A stretch of 64,000 nucleotides of DNA from Brachybacterium fresconis (GTDB lineage: Bacteria; Actinomycetota; Actinomycetes; Actinomycetales; Dermabacteraceae), in NCBI RefSeq assembly GCF_017876515.1, contig NZ_JAGIOC010000001.1:3844001-3908000 (forward strand). Direction: 5' to 3'. This document shows positions 8,970 to 16,923 of the stretch, in pieces. Every line of letters begins with the position of its first letter. Within the stretch, counting starts at the first letter, position 1. The position numbers and the translations under genes were made by a program. The notes beneath the pieces were generated by a model, which was given only the letters and a program-made list of their open reading frames with translations, searched no databases and was not told the origin of the DNA.

Positions 8970-8982
8970 GTCCGAAACTCTA
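8970..8982 (-). promoter_or_regulatory. Candidate leaderless -10 (TAGAGT) for gene 8346-8969
   Basis: TAGAGT on the minus strand at 8977-8982 ends 7 nt before ATG 8969; no ribosome site is present. Confidence 0.45.
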
Positions 8983-9019
8983 CGCATCGCCGGGGCCGCG
9001 TCGCATCGACGGTGCGCAT

Positions 9020-9111
9020 GGCGCCAGCCGGGGCGCGGGGCATGGCACCTGCCGGGGCGGGGGCGCGGGGCGTGGCGCCTGCCGGGGCGCGGGGCGTGGC
9101 TCCCGCCGGGA
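9020..9111. repeat. GC-rich tandem repeat, about 24 bp x 3.5
   Basis: Units begin at 9020, 9044, 9074 and 9098 and share GCCGGGGCGCGGGGC followed by a TGGCNCC block; the second unit carries a 6-bp insertion. The array sits between two divergently transcribed genes. It encodes a PAGATPRA-type peptide in one minus-strand frame, but nothing suggests that frame is expressed. Confidence 0.8.
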
Positions 9112-9194
9112 CCCGGGACACGGCCCTCATCGGGGCCCGACGCACCGGATCCACATGGGCAGTTCGCCCCATCGCCCTGGTCCGAAGCCCGCAT

Positions 9195-9206
9195 TAGCCT
9201 GGGCTC
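9195..9206 (+). promoter_or_regulatory. Leaderless -10 (TAGCCT, 6 nt before ATG 9207)
   Basis: TAGCCT at 9195-9200 fits TANNNT and ends exactly 6 nt before the start codon. No ribosome site is present. Confidence 0.55.
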
Positions 9207-9866
9207 ATGACCATTCCCCGGCAGCTCGGGCCCCGGACCGGGCCCCGCACCGCCCTGCCCGACTACTCGCGCAGCGCCGCGACGGTCGAGCGCATGGTCT
9301 CGAACCTCGATCATGCTCCGCGCCGACGTTCCGGAGCTCGGCCGGGAGCAGTTCGCACGCTCCTGCCCCGTGCCGCCACCCGGGACACCGTGCTGCGGGC
9401 CGTGGTCGCGGTGCTGTGGCTGGGCACCGCGCTCCTCATCGCGGTGGGCCTGGTGGTCCTCTGGGCGAGCGTCGAGGACGGTCACGCGCCGGGCATCGCT
9501 CTGCTGCTGGTCATGCTGATGCTGGGGGCGTCCCTGGTGCTGGTCGGGGTGCTGGGAGTACGGTTCGCCCTGGTCGCGCTGGGGACCGCGAGGTCATGTG
9601 TGGAGATCTCCGAGGAGGGGCTGCACGTGGTCGGCGCCTTCCGCTCCCGCACAGTGCCCTGGCCGCGGATCCGGGCCGTCGAGTCCCGGGTCGTCCATCC
9701 GGTGCACTGGCTGACCGCGGCGCTGCGTCTGGACGATGGGTCCCGGGTGCTGATGCCGGCCTTCGACCGCCACATCTGGACCTACTCCGAGCCCGCCGGT
9801 CAGGACATCCGTGCGCTGCGCGTCGAGCTGCATCGTCAGCAGAAGGCGTCGGCCCGATTCTTCTGA
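9207..9866 (+). CDS. Membrane protein with bacterial PH-like domain
   Basis: 219 residues. A basic N-terminal ~65 residues is followed by two adjacent transmembrane helices (VVAVLWLGTALLIAVGLVVL and ALLLVMLMLGASLVLVGVLG). A C-terminal ~95-residue beta-rich domain has the pattern of bacterial PH domains (CVEISEEGLHVVG, TVPWPRIRAVE, LDDGSRVLMP). This layout is typical of DUF-type PH membrane proteins; the role is unknown. The start is leaderless. The gene is convergent with the gene ending at 9919. Confidence 0.75.
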   Translation: MTIPRQLGPRTGPRTALPDYSRSAATVERMVSNLDHAPRRRSGARPGAVRTLLPRAATRDTVLRAVVAVLWLGTALLIAVGLVVLWASVEDGHAPGIALLLVMLMLGASLVLVGVLGVRFALVALGTARSCVEISEEGLHVVGAFRSRTVPWPRIRAVESRVVHPVHWLTAALRLDDGSRVLMPAFDRHIWTYSEPAGQDIRALRVELHRQQKASARFF

Positions 9867-9918
9867 GGGCCTGAGTGCTGAGGGTCGGCGTGCAGGCCCC
9901 AGCAGCCGTTCCGGCCGC

Positions 9919-10611
9919 TCAGGCCCCGGCGGCCGACGGAACCGTGGCGGCGCCGTCCTCCCACAGTCCTCGCACCGCTTCGGTGACGTCCTCGCGAGCC
10001 AGGTCGGAGACGCTCAGGATGCCGTCGTCGTCCAGCGGCAGGTGCCCGAGCTTCCAGGCGCCGTCCTCCTCGACATGGAACATCAGCGGCACCTCGTCGC
10101 CGTCGTCTCCGACGTCCCGACGGCGCAGCGAGACGGTGCGCCCGCGCTGCTCCTCGAGGAAGGCGGTGACGATGTCGCTGACCGAGGCGGGCACGTGCGA
10201 GGGATCCGGCAGCGCCGAGACCACGAAGGAGTCCAGCTCGTCCTGGGTGAGCATCAGGATCGCCTCGTTGGCCTTGATCACGAAGGCCATCCGCATGGCC
10301 TCGCCCTCGGCCAGGGCGATGCCGAGCCAACGATCCGCAGCGGTCAGCGCCGTGGCGATGACCTGCCCCTCCTCGCCGAGCAGCCACTGGCCGTCCTGCG
10401 AGCGCTCGACCTTGCCGCGGGCCCGCAGACCCGAGGTCACCGCAGCGGTGACGAACTCCTGGGCGGCCTCAGGCGCGCGGCGCAGTCCGATCTGGTCGCG
10501 CGTGATCGCCCCGTTGTCGGTGGGTCGCAGAGACAGCATGAAGTCGATCTCGTAGGCGGTGTAGATCGTGGCCTGCTCGTCGGTCGCGGCATCCGCCGGC
10601 GTCTCGCTCAT
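9919..10611 (-). CDS. Conserved hypothetical protein
   Basis: 230 residues, soluble and acidic, with no signal peptide or membrane helix. I do not recognise the family. The N-terminal ~70 residues (YEIDFMLSLRPTDNG, APEAAQEFVTAAVTSGLRARG) look like a helical bundle and the C-terminal half is mixed alpha/beta with a DEVPLMFHVEEDGAWKLG strand pair. The start is ATG 10611, with GGGGAG just upstream, rather than an upstream in-frame start at 10683. Confidence 0.65.
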   Translation of the reverse strand: MSETPADAATDEQATIYTAYEIDFMLSLRPTDNGAITRDQIGLRRAPEAAQEFVTAAVTSGLRARGKVERSQDGQWLLGEEGQVIATALTAADRWLGIALAEGEAMRMAFVIKANEAILMLTQDELDSFVVSALPDPSHVPASVSDIVTAFLEEQRGRTVSLRRRDVGDDGDEVPLMFHVEEDGAWKLGHLPLDDDGILSVSDLAREDVTEAVRGLWEDGAATVPSAAGA

Positions 10612-11111
10612 GGGCTCCCCTGCTGCAGTTCGTGGAATCGTCCCGGGGCCGCGGTGCGGGCCGGGTGGTCTGGGAAGAAGCATGGCAGATCGGGCGAGCC
10701 CGTTCCACCGGGACGGGTCCGTTCACCGGGGCGGGTCCGTTCACCGGGCTGGGCCCGATGACTGGGAGCAGCCACCTGTGCTGCCGGCCGAGGGCCAGGT
10801 CGAGCTCTGCGGTGTTGGTGCCAAGGTGCGCGGTGGCACCGACAACGTAGATCTCGGGTGTCGGCGGGCCGCCGGGTCGCCGGGTACCGGGCTGCTGGGG
10901 CAGATGGTCAGGTCGAGCTCTGCGGTGTTGGTGCCAAGGTGCGCGGTGGCACCGACAACGTAGATCTCGGGTGTCGCCGGGCCGCCGGGTACCGGGCTGC
11001 TGGGGCCGAGGGCCAGGTCGAGCTCTGCGGTGTTGGTGCCAAGGTGCGCGGTGGCACCGACAACGTAGACCTCGGGTGTCGCCTGGCCGCCGGGCCGCCC
11101 GGATACGGGGG
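10612..11111. other. Repeat-rich intergenic region
   Basis: No supported gene in about 500 bases. Two copies of CGGGTCCGTTCACCGGG at 10714-10747 are followed by three long palindromic repeats (separate entry). A 131-codon minus-strand frame (10741-11136) reads two repeat units in frame and then loses phase in the third, so it is unlikely to be a gene. Confidence 0.6.
10797..11078. repeat. Three tandem copies of a palindromic repeat
   Basis: A ~70-bp core begins at 10797, 10910 and 11015 (periods 113 and 105). Each core contains a 56-nt imperfect palindrome (10801-10856, 10914-10969, 11019-11074) with two 23-nt arms and a 10-nt loop; about 19 of 23 arm positions pair directly, plus wobble pairs. 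The central stem GTTGGTGCCA / TGGCACCGAC is identical in all three. The copies differ by only a few bases, implying recent amplification. They lie just downstream of the alpha/beta hydrolase gene stop. Confidence 0.9.
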
Positions 11112-12029
11112 TCAGCTGGTCTGCTCGCGCAGCCACTCCCGGATCCCTGCCATCACCGAGCGCGGCAGCGCATGCCCGCTGTCGTGCAGCAGCAGGTCGA
11201 GGCCCTGCTCGCCGGGCCAGTGCCGACGGGCCTCGCGGATCAGCTCGAGGTTGTGCTCGCCGTCGCGGTCCCCGCCGCCGGCGACCAGGAAGGGGCGCGG
11301 GGCGATCAGGGCGAGCAGCTCGTCCTGATCGTGGTCCCGGGGCACGTCACCGTCGAGATACCAGGGGGCTCCCCAGTTCGGCTGGTCGAAGCCCAGGCCG
11401 GCCTCGTGCACGGCGGCGACCTCGATGCGCTCATCGAGCGCCGCCAGGTGCAGGGCGAGCTTGCCGCCCAGGGCGTCTCCGAAGGCCGCCAGGCGGTCGC
11501 CGTCGGCCAGGCCGGAGCCCTCCAGCGCGGTGACGGCGAGCATGACGTCGGCGACGCTCCGGCCCAGCGGCGTCACCGACTGCTCGCGTCGGTGACGGTC
11601 GGCGGCGGGCCCGTAGCGCTCCGCGAAGTCCTGGGCGTGGGTCAGAGCGGGGTCCTCGGTCGCGACCTTCTCGAACCACCACGGCACGGCGAGGACGGCG
11701 TGGCCGACCTCGGCGAGCTGGAGGCCGTGCGCGGTGAGAGCGGGATCCTGACCGGTCAGCTCGGTGCGCTCGGTCGACTCGGCGAACAGGCCCGGGGTGT
11801 CGTAGGACGGCACCACCACCACGACGCCCGTCGACGGCACCGACGTCGGCCGGAAGAACTCGGCGACCAGTTCGGTGCCGTAGCTGGTCAGCAGCAGCTG
11901 ATGGATCTCGCCGCGCACCCCGGGATGCTCCGGCGGGCGACTCACTCCTGGCCGCCAGCTGCCGTCGGGATCGGGGATCGCACCCAGGCGGTCCTGCCAC
12001 CAGGCGCGGTCGGAGGGGAGGGTGGACAT
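11112..12029 (-). CDS. Alpha/beta hydrolase (dienelactone hydrolase / acetyl-xylan-esterase-like)
   Basis: 305 residues. The fold is indicated by the VVVVVPSYDTPG strand-turn near residue 60, a FGDALGGKLALHLA nucleophile-elbow region near residue 190 (Gly-Asp-Ala rather than the usual G-x-S-x-G), ALIAPRPFLVAGGGDRDGEH near residue 255, and a C-terminal DSGHALP carrying the expected histidine. The nucleophile position therefore looks like Asp, not Ser or Cys. That could mean a haloalkane-dehalogenase-like or inactive enzyme, or that I have the wrong turn. ATG 12029 is preferred; ATG 12062 is an in-frame alternative and neither has a strong ribosome site. Divergent from the ROK regulator. Confidence 0.75.
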   Translation of the reverse strand: MSTLPSDRAWWQDRLGAIPDPDGSWRPGVSRPPEHPGVRGEIHQLLLTSYGTELVAEFFRPTSVPSTGVVVVVPSYDTPGLFAESTERTELTGQDPALTAHGLQLAEVGHAVLAVPWWFEKVATEDPALTHAQDFAERYGPAADRHRREQSVTPLGRSVADVMLAVTALEGSGLADGDRLAAFGDALGGKLALHLAALDERIEVAAVHEAGLGFDQPNWGAPWYLDGDVPRDHDQDELLALIAPRPFLVAGGGDRDGEHNLELIREARRHWPGEQGLDLLLHDSGHALPRSVMAGIREWLREQTS

Positions 12030-12275
12030 CGACGTCGATGAGGTCTCGTGAAGGCTCGGCATATCCGATGAGGGTGGCGGGCGGGGGAGTGCCAGGCTAT
12101 CGGTTCGCCCCTCTCGCTGCCGAGTGCGTCTCATGGGTGGCTCGCCAGGGCGTGCTTCCGGGGGCATCGACTCGAGGGCGTCCTGCCGCGGACGATTCAC
12201 CGAGAGCCTCCACCGGGCCGCCCCACCGGGCCGCCCCCACCGGGCACATCGCCCCGGGGAGCCCTCCGCGCCGGA

Positions 12276-12287
12276 TAAGCTCGTCGC
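12276..12287 (+). promoter_or_regulatory. Leaderless -10 (TAAGCT, 6 nt before ATG 12288)
   Basis: TAAGCT at 12276-12281 fits TANNNT and ends exactly 6 nt before the ATG; there is no ribosome site. Confidence 0.55.
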
Positions 12288-13454
12288 ATGCAGGGGAGCG
12301 AGGAGCACCGGGCCGCCGAGGCGGGAACTGTGGCGGCCCTCGGTGGGGACAGCGCGCGCGCCGTCTATCGCGATCTGCTCCGCTTCGGCCCTCGCTCGCG
12401 CAGCGAGCTCACCGCACGGCTGGGCCTGTCGGCCCCGACGGTCACCCGGGTCACCCGGGACCTGCTCGACGCCCGCCGCCTCCATCAGCTCGGCGCCGTC
12501 GTGCGCGCCAAGGGCCGCCCGCACGAGCCGCTGGACATCGAGGAGAACCTCGGACCGCGGTTCATCGGCGTGAAGGTGACGGCAGACGAGATCCACGCCG
12601 CGGTCACCACGGTGCGCGGCAACGTCCTCGAGGAGCTCGTGCTGCCCGTGGCGGACACCGCGCCGGAGGCCGTCATCGACGCCGTCCTCGCCCCGGTCCG
12701 CGCGCTCGCCGAGGCCCATCCGCACCTGGCCGGGGTAGGCGTCAGCCTCGGCGGACCGGTCGCGGACCGGCGCCGGGTGCTCTCCTCCTACCTCCTGGGA
12801 TGGGAGCGGGAGTTCGACGTCGCCACCGCGCTCGAGACGCGCCTGCAGCTGCCCGTGGTGGTGGAGAACGACCTGGTGGCCATGGTCAACGGCCTGCACT
12901 GGTTCGGCATCGGGCGGTCCTACCGCTCCTTCGCCGTGCTCACGGTCGGCGCCGGCATCGGGACCGGCACCGTCATCGACGGCCGCTTGATCGAGGGCCG
13001 GAACCACGTCGCCGGCCTGACCGGCCGTCTTCCCATCGGCCGATGGGCGGACGGAACGCCGCTGCCCGTGCGGGAGGTGGCCAGCACGGACTCGATCCTG
13101 CGCCGCGCCCACGCCTCCGCGATGCTCACGGCGGACCAGGGGATGGACGAACTGCGGCGCCTGCTCGCGAACCAGGACCCGGACGCGCTCGAGGCGGCCC
13201 GGGAGCTCGCCCGCGCCCTCGCCGCCGCGGCCGCCGGACTGGTCGCGACCGTGGATCCCGAGGCGATCGTGCTGGGCGGGGAGAACGTCGACCTGGTGCG
13301 GGCCGTCGGCCCCGTCTTCGAGGACACCCTGCGCGGCGCGATCTCCGCAGCCCAGCAGGGTCTCGTCGTCCGTGTGCTCAGCGGGGACTTCGACGAGTGG
13401 GCGCGCGGCGCCGCCGTCATCGCGATCCAGGAGTTCGTCGGGGTCGGATCCTAG
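12288..13454 (+). CDS. ROK family transcriptional regulator
   Basis: 388 residues. The N-terminal winged helix (about 20-85: FGPRSRSELTARLGLSAPTVTRVTRDLLDA) is followed by a ROK sugar-kinase-like domain with GVKVTADEI, GVGVSLGGPV, VVENDLVAMVNG and TVGAGIGTGTVIDG. The zinc-binding CxCGxxGCxE element normally found after the GHLP-type motif is missing; the equivalent stretch GRLPIGRWADGTPLP has no cysteine. Such proteins repress or activate sugar genes in response to a sugar ligand. Its neighbours are the divergent hydrolase and, convergently, the alpha-galactoside transporter operon, so these are the likely targets. Stop at 13452-13454 overlaps a 16-bp perfect palindrome (13454-13469). Confidence 0.88.
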   Translation: MQGSEEHRAAEAGTVAALGGDSARAVYRDLLRFGPRSRSELTARLGLSAPTVTRVTRDLLDARRLHQLGAVVRAKGRPHEPLDIEENLGPRFIGVKVTADEIHAAVTTVRGNVLEELVLPVADTAPEAVIDAVLAPVRALAEAHPHLAGVGVSLGGPVADRRRVLSSYLLGWEREFDVATALETRLQLPVVVENDLVAMVNGLHWFGIGRSYRSFAVLTVGAGIGTGTVIDGRLIEGRNHVAGLTGRLPIGRWADGTPLPVREVASTDSILRRAHASAMLTADQGMDELRRLLANQDPDALEAARELARALAAAAAGLVATVDPEAIVLGGENVDLVRAVGPVFEDTLRGAISAAQQGLVVRVLSGDFDEWARGAAVIAIQEFVGVGS

Positions 13455-13554
13455 GAGCAGGCCTGCTCCCGGACCCGACCCCGACGCGACGGCGCATTCG
13501 GCGCCGCCGGGGCGTCCGACGCGGGAACGCCCGGGCCGCCGACCCCGACGGCGC

Positions 13555-14973
13555 TCACTCGAACAGCGCGTTGACCCGTTCGTTGTACGCCGCGAAGTCC
13601 GCCCCGTCGACCTGCCGCATCCAGCACTGGTCGAACGCGCTCTGCATGATGGTCATGATCGAGGCGGAGTTCTCCACCAGGGGATACAGCCCGGTCTCCC
13701 CAGCCTCGACCCGGTCGGTGAACGGGGTGACGTCCAGTCCGTCCGCGGCGTAGGCGTCGACCGCCGCCTGCGTGCCCACATCGGTCGCGGGGAAGAAGGG
13801 GGCGCGCTCGCCGATCAGCTGCTGCGCCTCGTCCGAGGCGAGGAATGCGATCAGCCGAGCCGCCTCCTCCTTCTTCTGGGACTGGGCGGAGATCGAGTCG
13901 CCCAAGCCGTTGAACATCGAGACCGGGTGGCCGACGGGCCCGGCAGGCAGCGGGGCGATGCCGAGGTCCATGCCCTCCATGTTGTTGAACGTCGTGATCA
14001 TCCAGGATCCGGCCGTGGCCAGGGCCGCACTGCCGGACTGCAGCTGGACCTGTTCGGGACTGGAATCGCCGAAGGTGCCGAAGGGCGGGAAGAAGCCCTT
14101 GTCGACCAGCCCGTAGTACCAGTCCATGGTGGCCGCGAATCGCTCGTCGTCGTAGTTGAAATGCGTGCCCCACGTCTCGGCGTTCGTGAAGGTCCAGCCC
14201 GTGGACAGCGCGAAGGGTGACCAGCTGGTCTGGCCGGTGTAGTCGGTCCCGGCGCCGGCTGCGAGACCGTAGCGGGCCACGTTCTTCGGGTCGAATCCCT
14301 CCTCGTCGCCGCGCACGCCGGCGGCATCCACGCTGAGTCGGGCCAACAGTTTCTCGAAGCTGCCGCCGTCCTGCGGGTTCCAGTCAAGATTCTCGACGTC
14401 CTCGGGAGCGAGCCCTTCCTCCTCGAGCATGTTCCTGTCGTACATCACCGCGATGGTGTCGTAGTCCTTGGGCAACCCGTAGCGCTTGCCGTCCTGACCG
14501 GTCCACAGCTCCTGCAGGCCCTCCTGGAAGTGCTCGGCCGGGATGTCGTCGAGCGGACCCAGGCCGTCCAGCGGGGAGATCACCCCGAGCTCGAGGAACT
14601 CCGGATAGCGCGCGAGGTGGTCGGCGAAGGCGTCGGGACCGGCCTCGGCCACGAAGCTCGCCGTCAGCTTCGTCCAGTAGTCCTCCCAGCCCAGCTGGGT
14701 GACGCGGACGAAGATGTCGGGGTTGTTCTCCATGAAGAGGTCGATCGCTGCGGAGTAGGCGGGCAGCTGGTTCGCGTCCCACAGCCAGTAGTCGACCTCG
14801 GTCGCTCCGGCCGGGGCGGAGGTTCCGCCGCAGGCGGCGAGGGTCCCCGTGCCGACGGCCCCGGCGGCGAGGGCGGCGGAGCCCTGCAGCAGGCGACGAC
14901 GGGACAGGCCGCGCCCGGAGTGCGGGGACGGGGCGGTGCGTGCAGTGCGTGCTCGGTGGATCTGGGAGTTCAT
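13555..14973 (-). CDS. Carbohydrate ABC transporter substrate-binding lipoprotein
   Basis: 472 residues. The N-terminus has LSRRRLLQGSAALAAGAVG then TLAACGG: a twin-arginine-like motif and a lipobox with Cys about residue 50. The mature part is a family 1 solute-binding protein (EVDYWLWDANQLPAYSAAID, then VTQLGWEDYW, GLPKDYDTIAVMYDRNMLEE, FNGLGDSISAQSQKKEEAARLIAFL). It would capture an oligosaccharide outside the cell. ATG 14973 is chosen because GAGGTG lies 6 nt upstream; GTG 14982 is in frame but poorly placed. Last gene of the alpha-galactosidase operon; that position predicts an alpha-galactoside such as melibiose or raffinose as ligand. Confidence 0.92.
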   Translation of the reverse strand: MNSQIHRARTARTAPSPHSGRGLSRRRLLQGSAALAAGAVGTGTLAACGGTSAPAGATEVDYWLWDANQLPAYSAAIDLFMENNPDIFVRVTQLGWEDYWTKLTASFVAEAGPDAFADHLARYPEFLELGVISPLDGLGPLDDIPAEHFQEGLQELWTGQDGKRYGLPKDYDTIAVMYDRNMLEEEGLAPEDVENLDWNPQDGGSFEKLLARLSVDAAGVRGDEEGFDPKNVARYGLAAGAGTDYTGQTSWSPFALSTGWTFTNAETWGTHFNYDDERFAATMDWYYGLVDKGFFPPFGTFGDSSPEQVQLQSGSAALATAGSWMITTFNNMEGMDLGIAPLPAGPVGHPVSMFNGLGDSISAQSQKKEEAARLIAFLASDEAQQLIGERAPFFPATDVGTQAAVDAYAADGLDVTPFTDRVEAGETGLYPLVENSASIMTIMQSAFDQCWMRQVDGADFAAYNERVNALFE

Positions 14974-14983
14974 CTGGGGCACC

Positions 14984-15922
14984 TCACTTGATCCCGCTGA
15001 AGCCGATGGAGTTGACGATCTTCTTCGCGAACAGCGCGAAGAGGATCAGCATGGGCGCGGCCGCGACCAAGGTGGCGGCCATCAGTCCCGACCAGTCCGG
15101 GCCGGTGCCCGGCGCTTGGGCGCGGAAGACACCGAGCGCGACGGTGAGCACCCGGGACTGATCGGTGTAGGAGACCATCAGCGCCCAGAAGTACTCGTTC
15201 CACGCGGTCATGTACGTCAACAGCGCGAGCGTGGCCAGCGGTGCGCTGGACAGCGGCAGCACCAGGGTGAAGAAGACCCTCACCTTGCTGGCCCCGTCGA
15301 TCAGCGCCGCCTCTTCGACCTCGCGCGAGATGTTGTTGAAGAACTGTCTCAGGAAGAAGATCGCGAAGGACGAGATGAACAGCGTGGGCAGCATGATGCC
15401 CACCAGCGTGTCCACCAGGTGCAGGTTCTTGATCAGGATGAAGTTGGGCAGCAGGGTGAAGATCTGCGGGATCATCAGCGAGCCCAGGAAGATCATGAAC
15501 ACCGTGTCGCGGCCCTTCCAGTGCAGTCGCGAGAACGCATAGGCCGCCATCGCGCAGGAGAACGTCTGCACGACGGTGATCGAGGTCGCGACGATCACGG
15601 AGTTCAGCAAGTAGCGCCAGAAGTTGATGGAGGCGCCCGAGCCGCCCTGGGAGATCGCCGTCTCCACGTCCTGCATGCCGAAGACGCGCTCGAAGCCGCC
15701 GGTGTTCAGCCCCACCGGCAGCAGGCTGCCGGGATCAGTACCCAGGGCGTTGTTGCTGGACAGCGCGGTGCGCAGCATCCAGTAGAAGGGGAACAGGGTG
15801 ATCAGCAGGAAGATCACCATCACGGTCCAGGCCAGAATCTTCCCCCAGGGGACGGGGCGGCGCGGCTTGTGGACGGCGGGCCGCTGCGTGGTGTCGGTGA
15901 CGGGGTGCGTCGTGGTGGTCAT
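14984..15922 (-). CDS. Carbohydrate ABC transporter permease (MalG-like)
   Basis: 312 residues with six predicted membrane helices, the first at about 30-50 (KILAWTVMVIFLLITLFPFYW). The EAA loop EEAALIDGASKVRVFF, which docks the ATPase, is present near residue 210. N-terminal cytoplasmic tail is Thr/Pro-rich. The ribosome site GGGAGAGG precedes ATG 15922. It lies between the other permease (14 nt upstream) and the binding protein, in the order usual for this family. No ATP-binding subunit gene is nearby, so a shared MsiK-type ATPase encoded elsewhere is expected. Confidence 0.93.
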   Translation of the reverse strand: MTTTTHPVTDTTQRPAVHKPRRPVPWGKILAWTVMVIFLLITLFPFYWMLRTALSSNNALGTDPGSLLPVGLNTGGFERVFGMQDVETAISQGGSGASINFWRYLLNSVIVATSITVVQTFSCAMAAYAFSRLHWKGRDTVFMIFLGSLMIPQIFTLLPNFILIKNLHLVDTLVGIMLPTLFISSFAIFFLRQFFNNISREVEEAALIDGASKVRVFFTLVLPLSSAPLATLALLTYMTAWNEYFWALMVSYTDQSRVLTVALGVFRAQAPGTGPDWSGLMAATLVAAAPMLILFALFAKKIVNSIGFSGIK

Positions 15923-15936
15923 GGTGTCCTCTCCCG

Positions 15937-16851
15937 TCAGTCCAGGTCCGATTGGCCGGCCCGGCTCATCCAGTACTGCGCGAAGGTGACGATCATGAGG
16001 ATCACCAGCAGCGCGACGGACAGGGCCGAGGCGTAGCCGAACTCGTACTCGGCGAAGGCGTTCTGGTAGATGTACATCTGCAGCACCCGGGAGGCGTCGG
16101 CCGGACCGCCCTGCGTGGTCACCGAGACGGTGTCGAACACCTGGAACGAGCCGATGATCGTCATGATCAGCACCAGCGCCAGGATCGGGCGCAGCAGCGG
16201 CAGGGTGATGCGGCGGAACTGCGTGATCTCGCCGGCGCCCTCGGTGCGGGCCGCCTCGTAGAGGTGGCTGGGGATCGACTGCAGGCCGGCGAACAGCAGC
16301 AGCGCCGTGTATCCCATGTGGCGCCACACGTTCACCAGCGCGACCGTCGGGATCACCCAGGTCTCGTTGGCCCAGAAGGCGACGGGATCGAAGCCGATCC
16401 ACTGCAGGAAGATGTTGAAGATGCCGAGCTGGGTGTCCAGGATCCACAGGAACACGATCGCCGCGACCACGTTGGAGACCAGGTACGGGGCCAGCACCAG
16501 CGAGCGCAGCAGCGTCGACTGGGTCAGGCGCTGCATGAGCACGGCGATCACCAGCGCCACCACGGTCTGGACACCGATGTTGATGACGACGTACAGGATC
16601 GTCACCTTCAGCGACGTCCAGAAGATCGGGTCGCTCAGCATCTGCTGGTAGTTCGCCAGTCCCACCCACTCGGGTGGGGTCAGCGTCGTGTACTCCGTGA
16701 AGGAGTAGTAGATGCCGGTCAGCAGCGGCCACACGAGGAACACCAGGAGGCCGACGGAGGCGGGCGCGATGAACAGCAGCGCCAGCTTCGTGTCGTCCTT
16801 CCGTCGGCGTCGCCTCGGGGCCGACCGCGTCGACGTCGTCGCGGTGGACAT
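15937..16851 (-). CDS. Carbohydrate ABC transporter permease (MalF-like)
   Basis: 304 residues. A strongly basic cytoplasmic start (RRRRRKDD) is followed by six membrane helices, the first FIAPASVGLLVFLVWPLLTG. The EAA-type loop YEAARTEGAGEITQFRRITL is near residue 205. It pairs with the permease encoded 14 nt downstream to form the membrane channel. A GAAGGT ribosome site precedes ATG 16851. Third gene from the 3' end of the operon and 72 nt downstream of the alpha-galactosidase gene. Confidence 0.93.
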   Translation of the reverse strand: MSTATTSTRSAPRRRRRKDDTKLALLFIAPASVGLLVFLVWPLLTGIYYSFTEYTTLTPPEWVGLANYQQMLSDPIFWTSLKVTILYVVINIGVQTVVALVIAVLMQRLTQSTLLRSLVLAPYLVSNVVAAIVFLWILDTQLGIFNIFLQWIGFDPVAFWANETWVIPTVALVNVWRHMGYTALLLFAGLQSIPSHLYEAARTEGAGEITQFRRITLPLLRPILALVLIMTIIGSFQVFDTVSVTTQGGPADASRVLQMYIYQNAFAEYEFGYASALSVALLVILMIVTFAQYWMSRAGQSDLD

Positions 16852-16923
16852 GGCTACCTTCTTTCCGTCTTTCCATCGGACGGAGCCGGACCACCCGGCT
16901 CCGTGCGTGCAGGGCGCGAGAGG

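Noticed and set aside
10797..11078. CRISPR array
   Set aside because: Units are 105-113 bp with long palindromes and no short repeat-unique spacer pattern; there are no cas genes in the window.
10741..11136. Minus-strand frame encoding a repeated peptide (ATPEVYVVGATAHLG type)
   Set aside because: The frame follows the palindromic DNA repeat; it shifts in the third unit (113 rather than 105 bp), lacks a ribosome site, and the palindrome explains the sequence better.
13454..13469. 16-bp perfect palindrome GGAGCAGGCCTGCTCC after the ROK gene as a terminator
   Set aside because: There is no loop and no T-run; it would fold only as a cruciform. Possibly a regulator site but unsupported.
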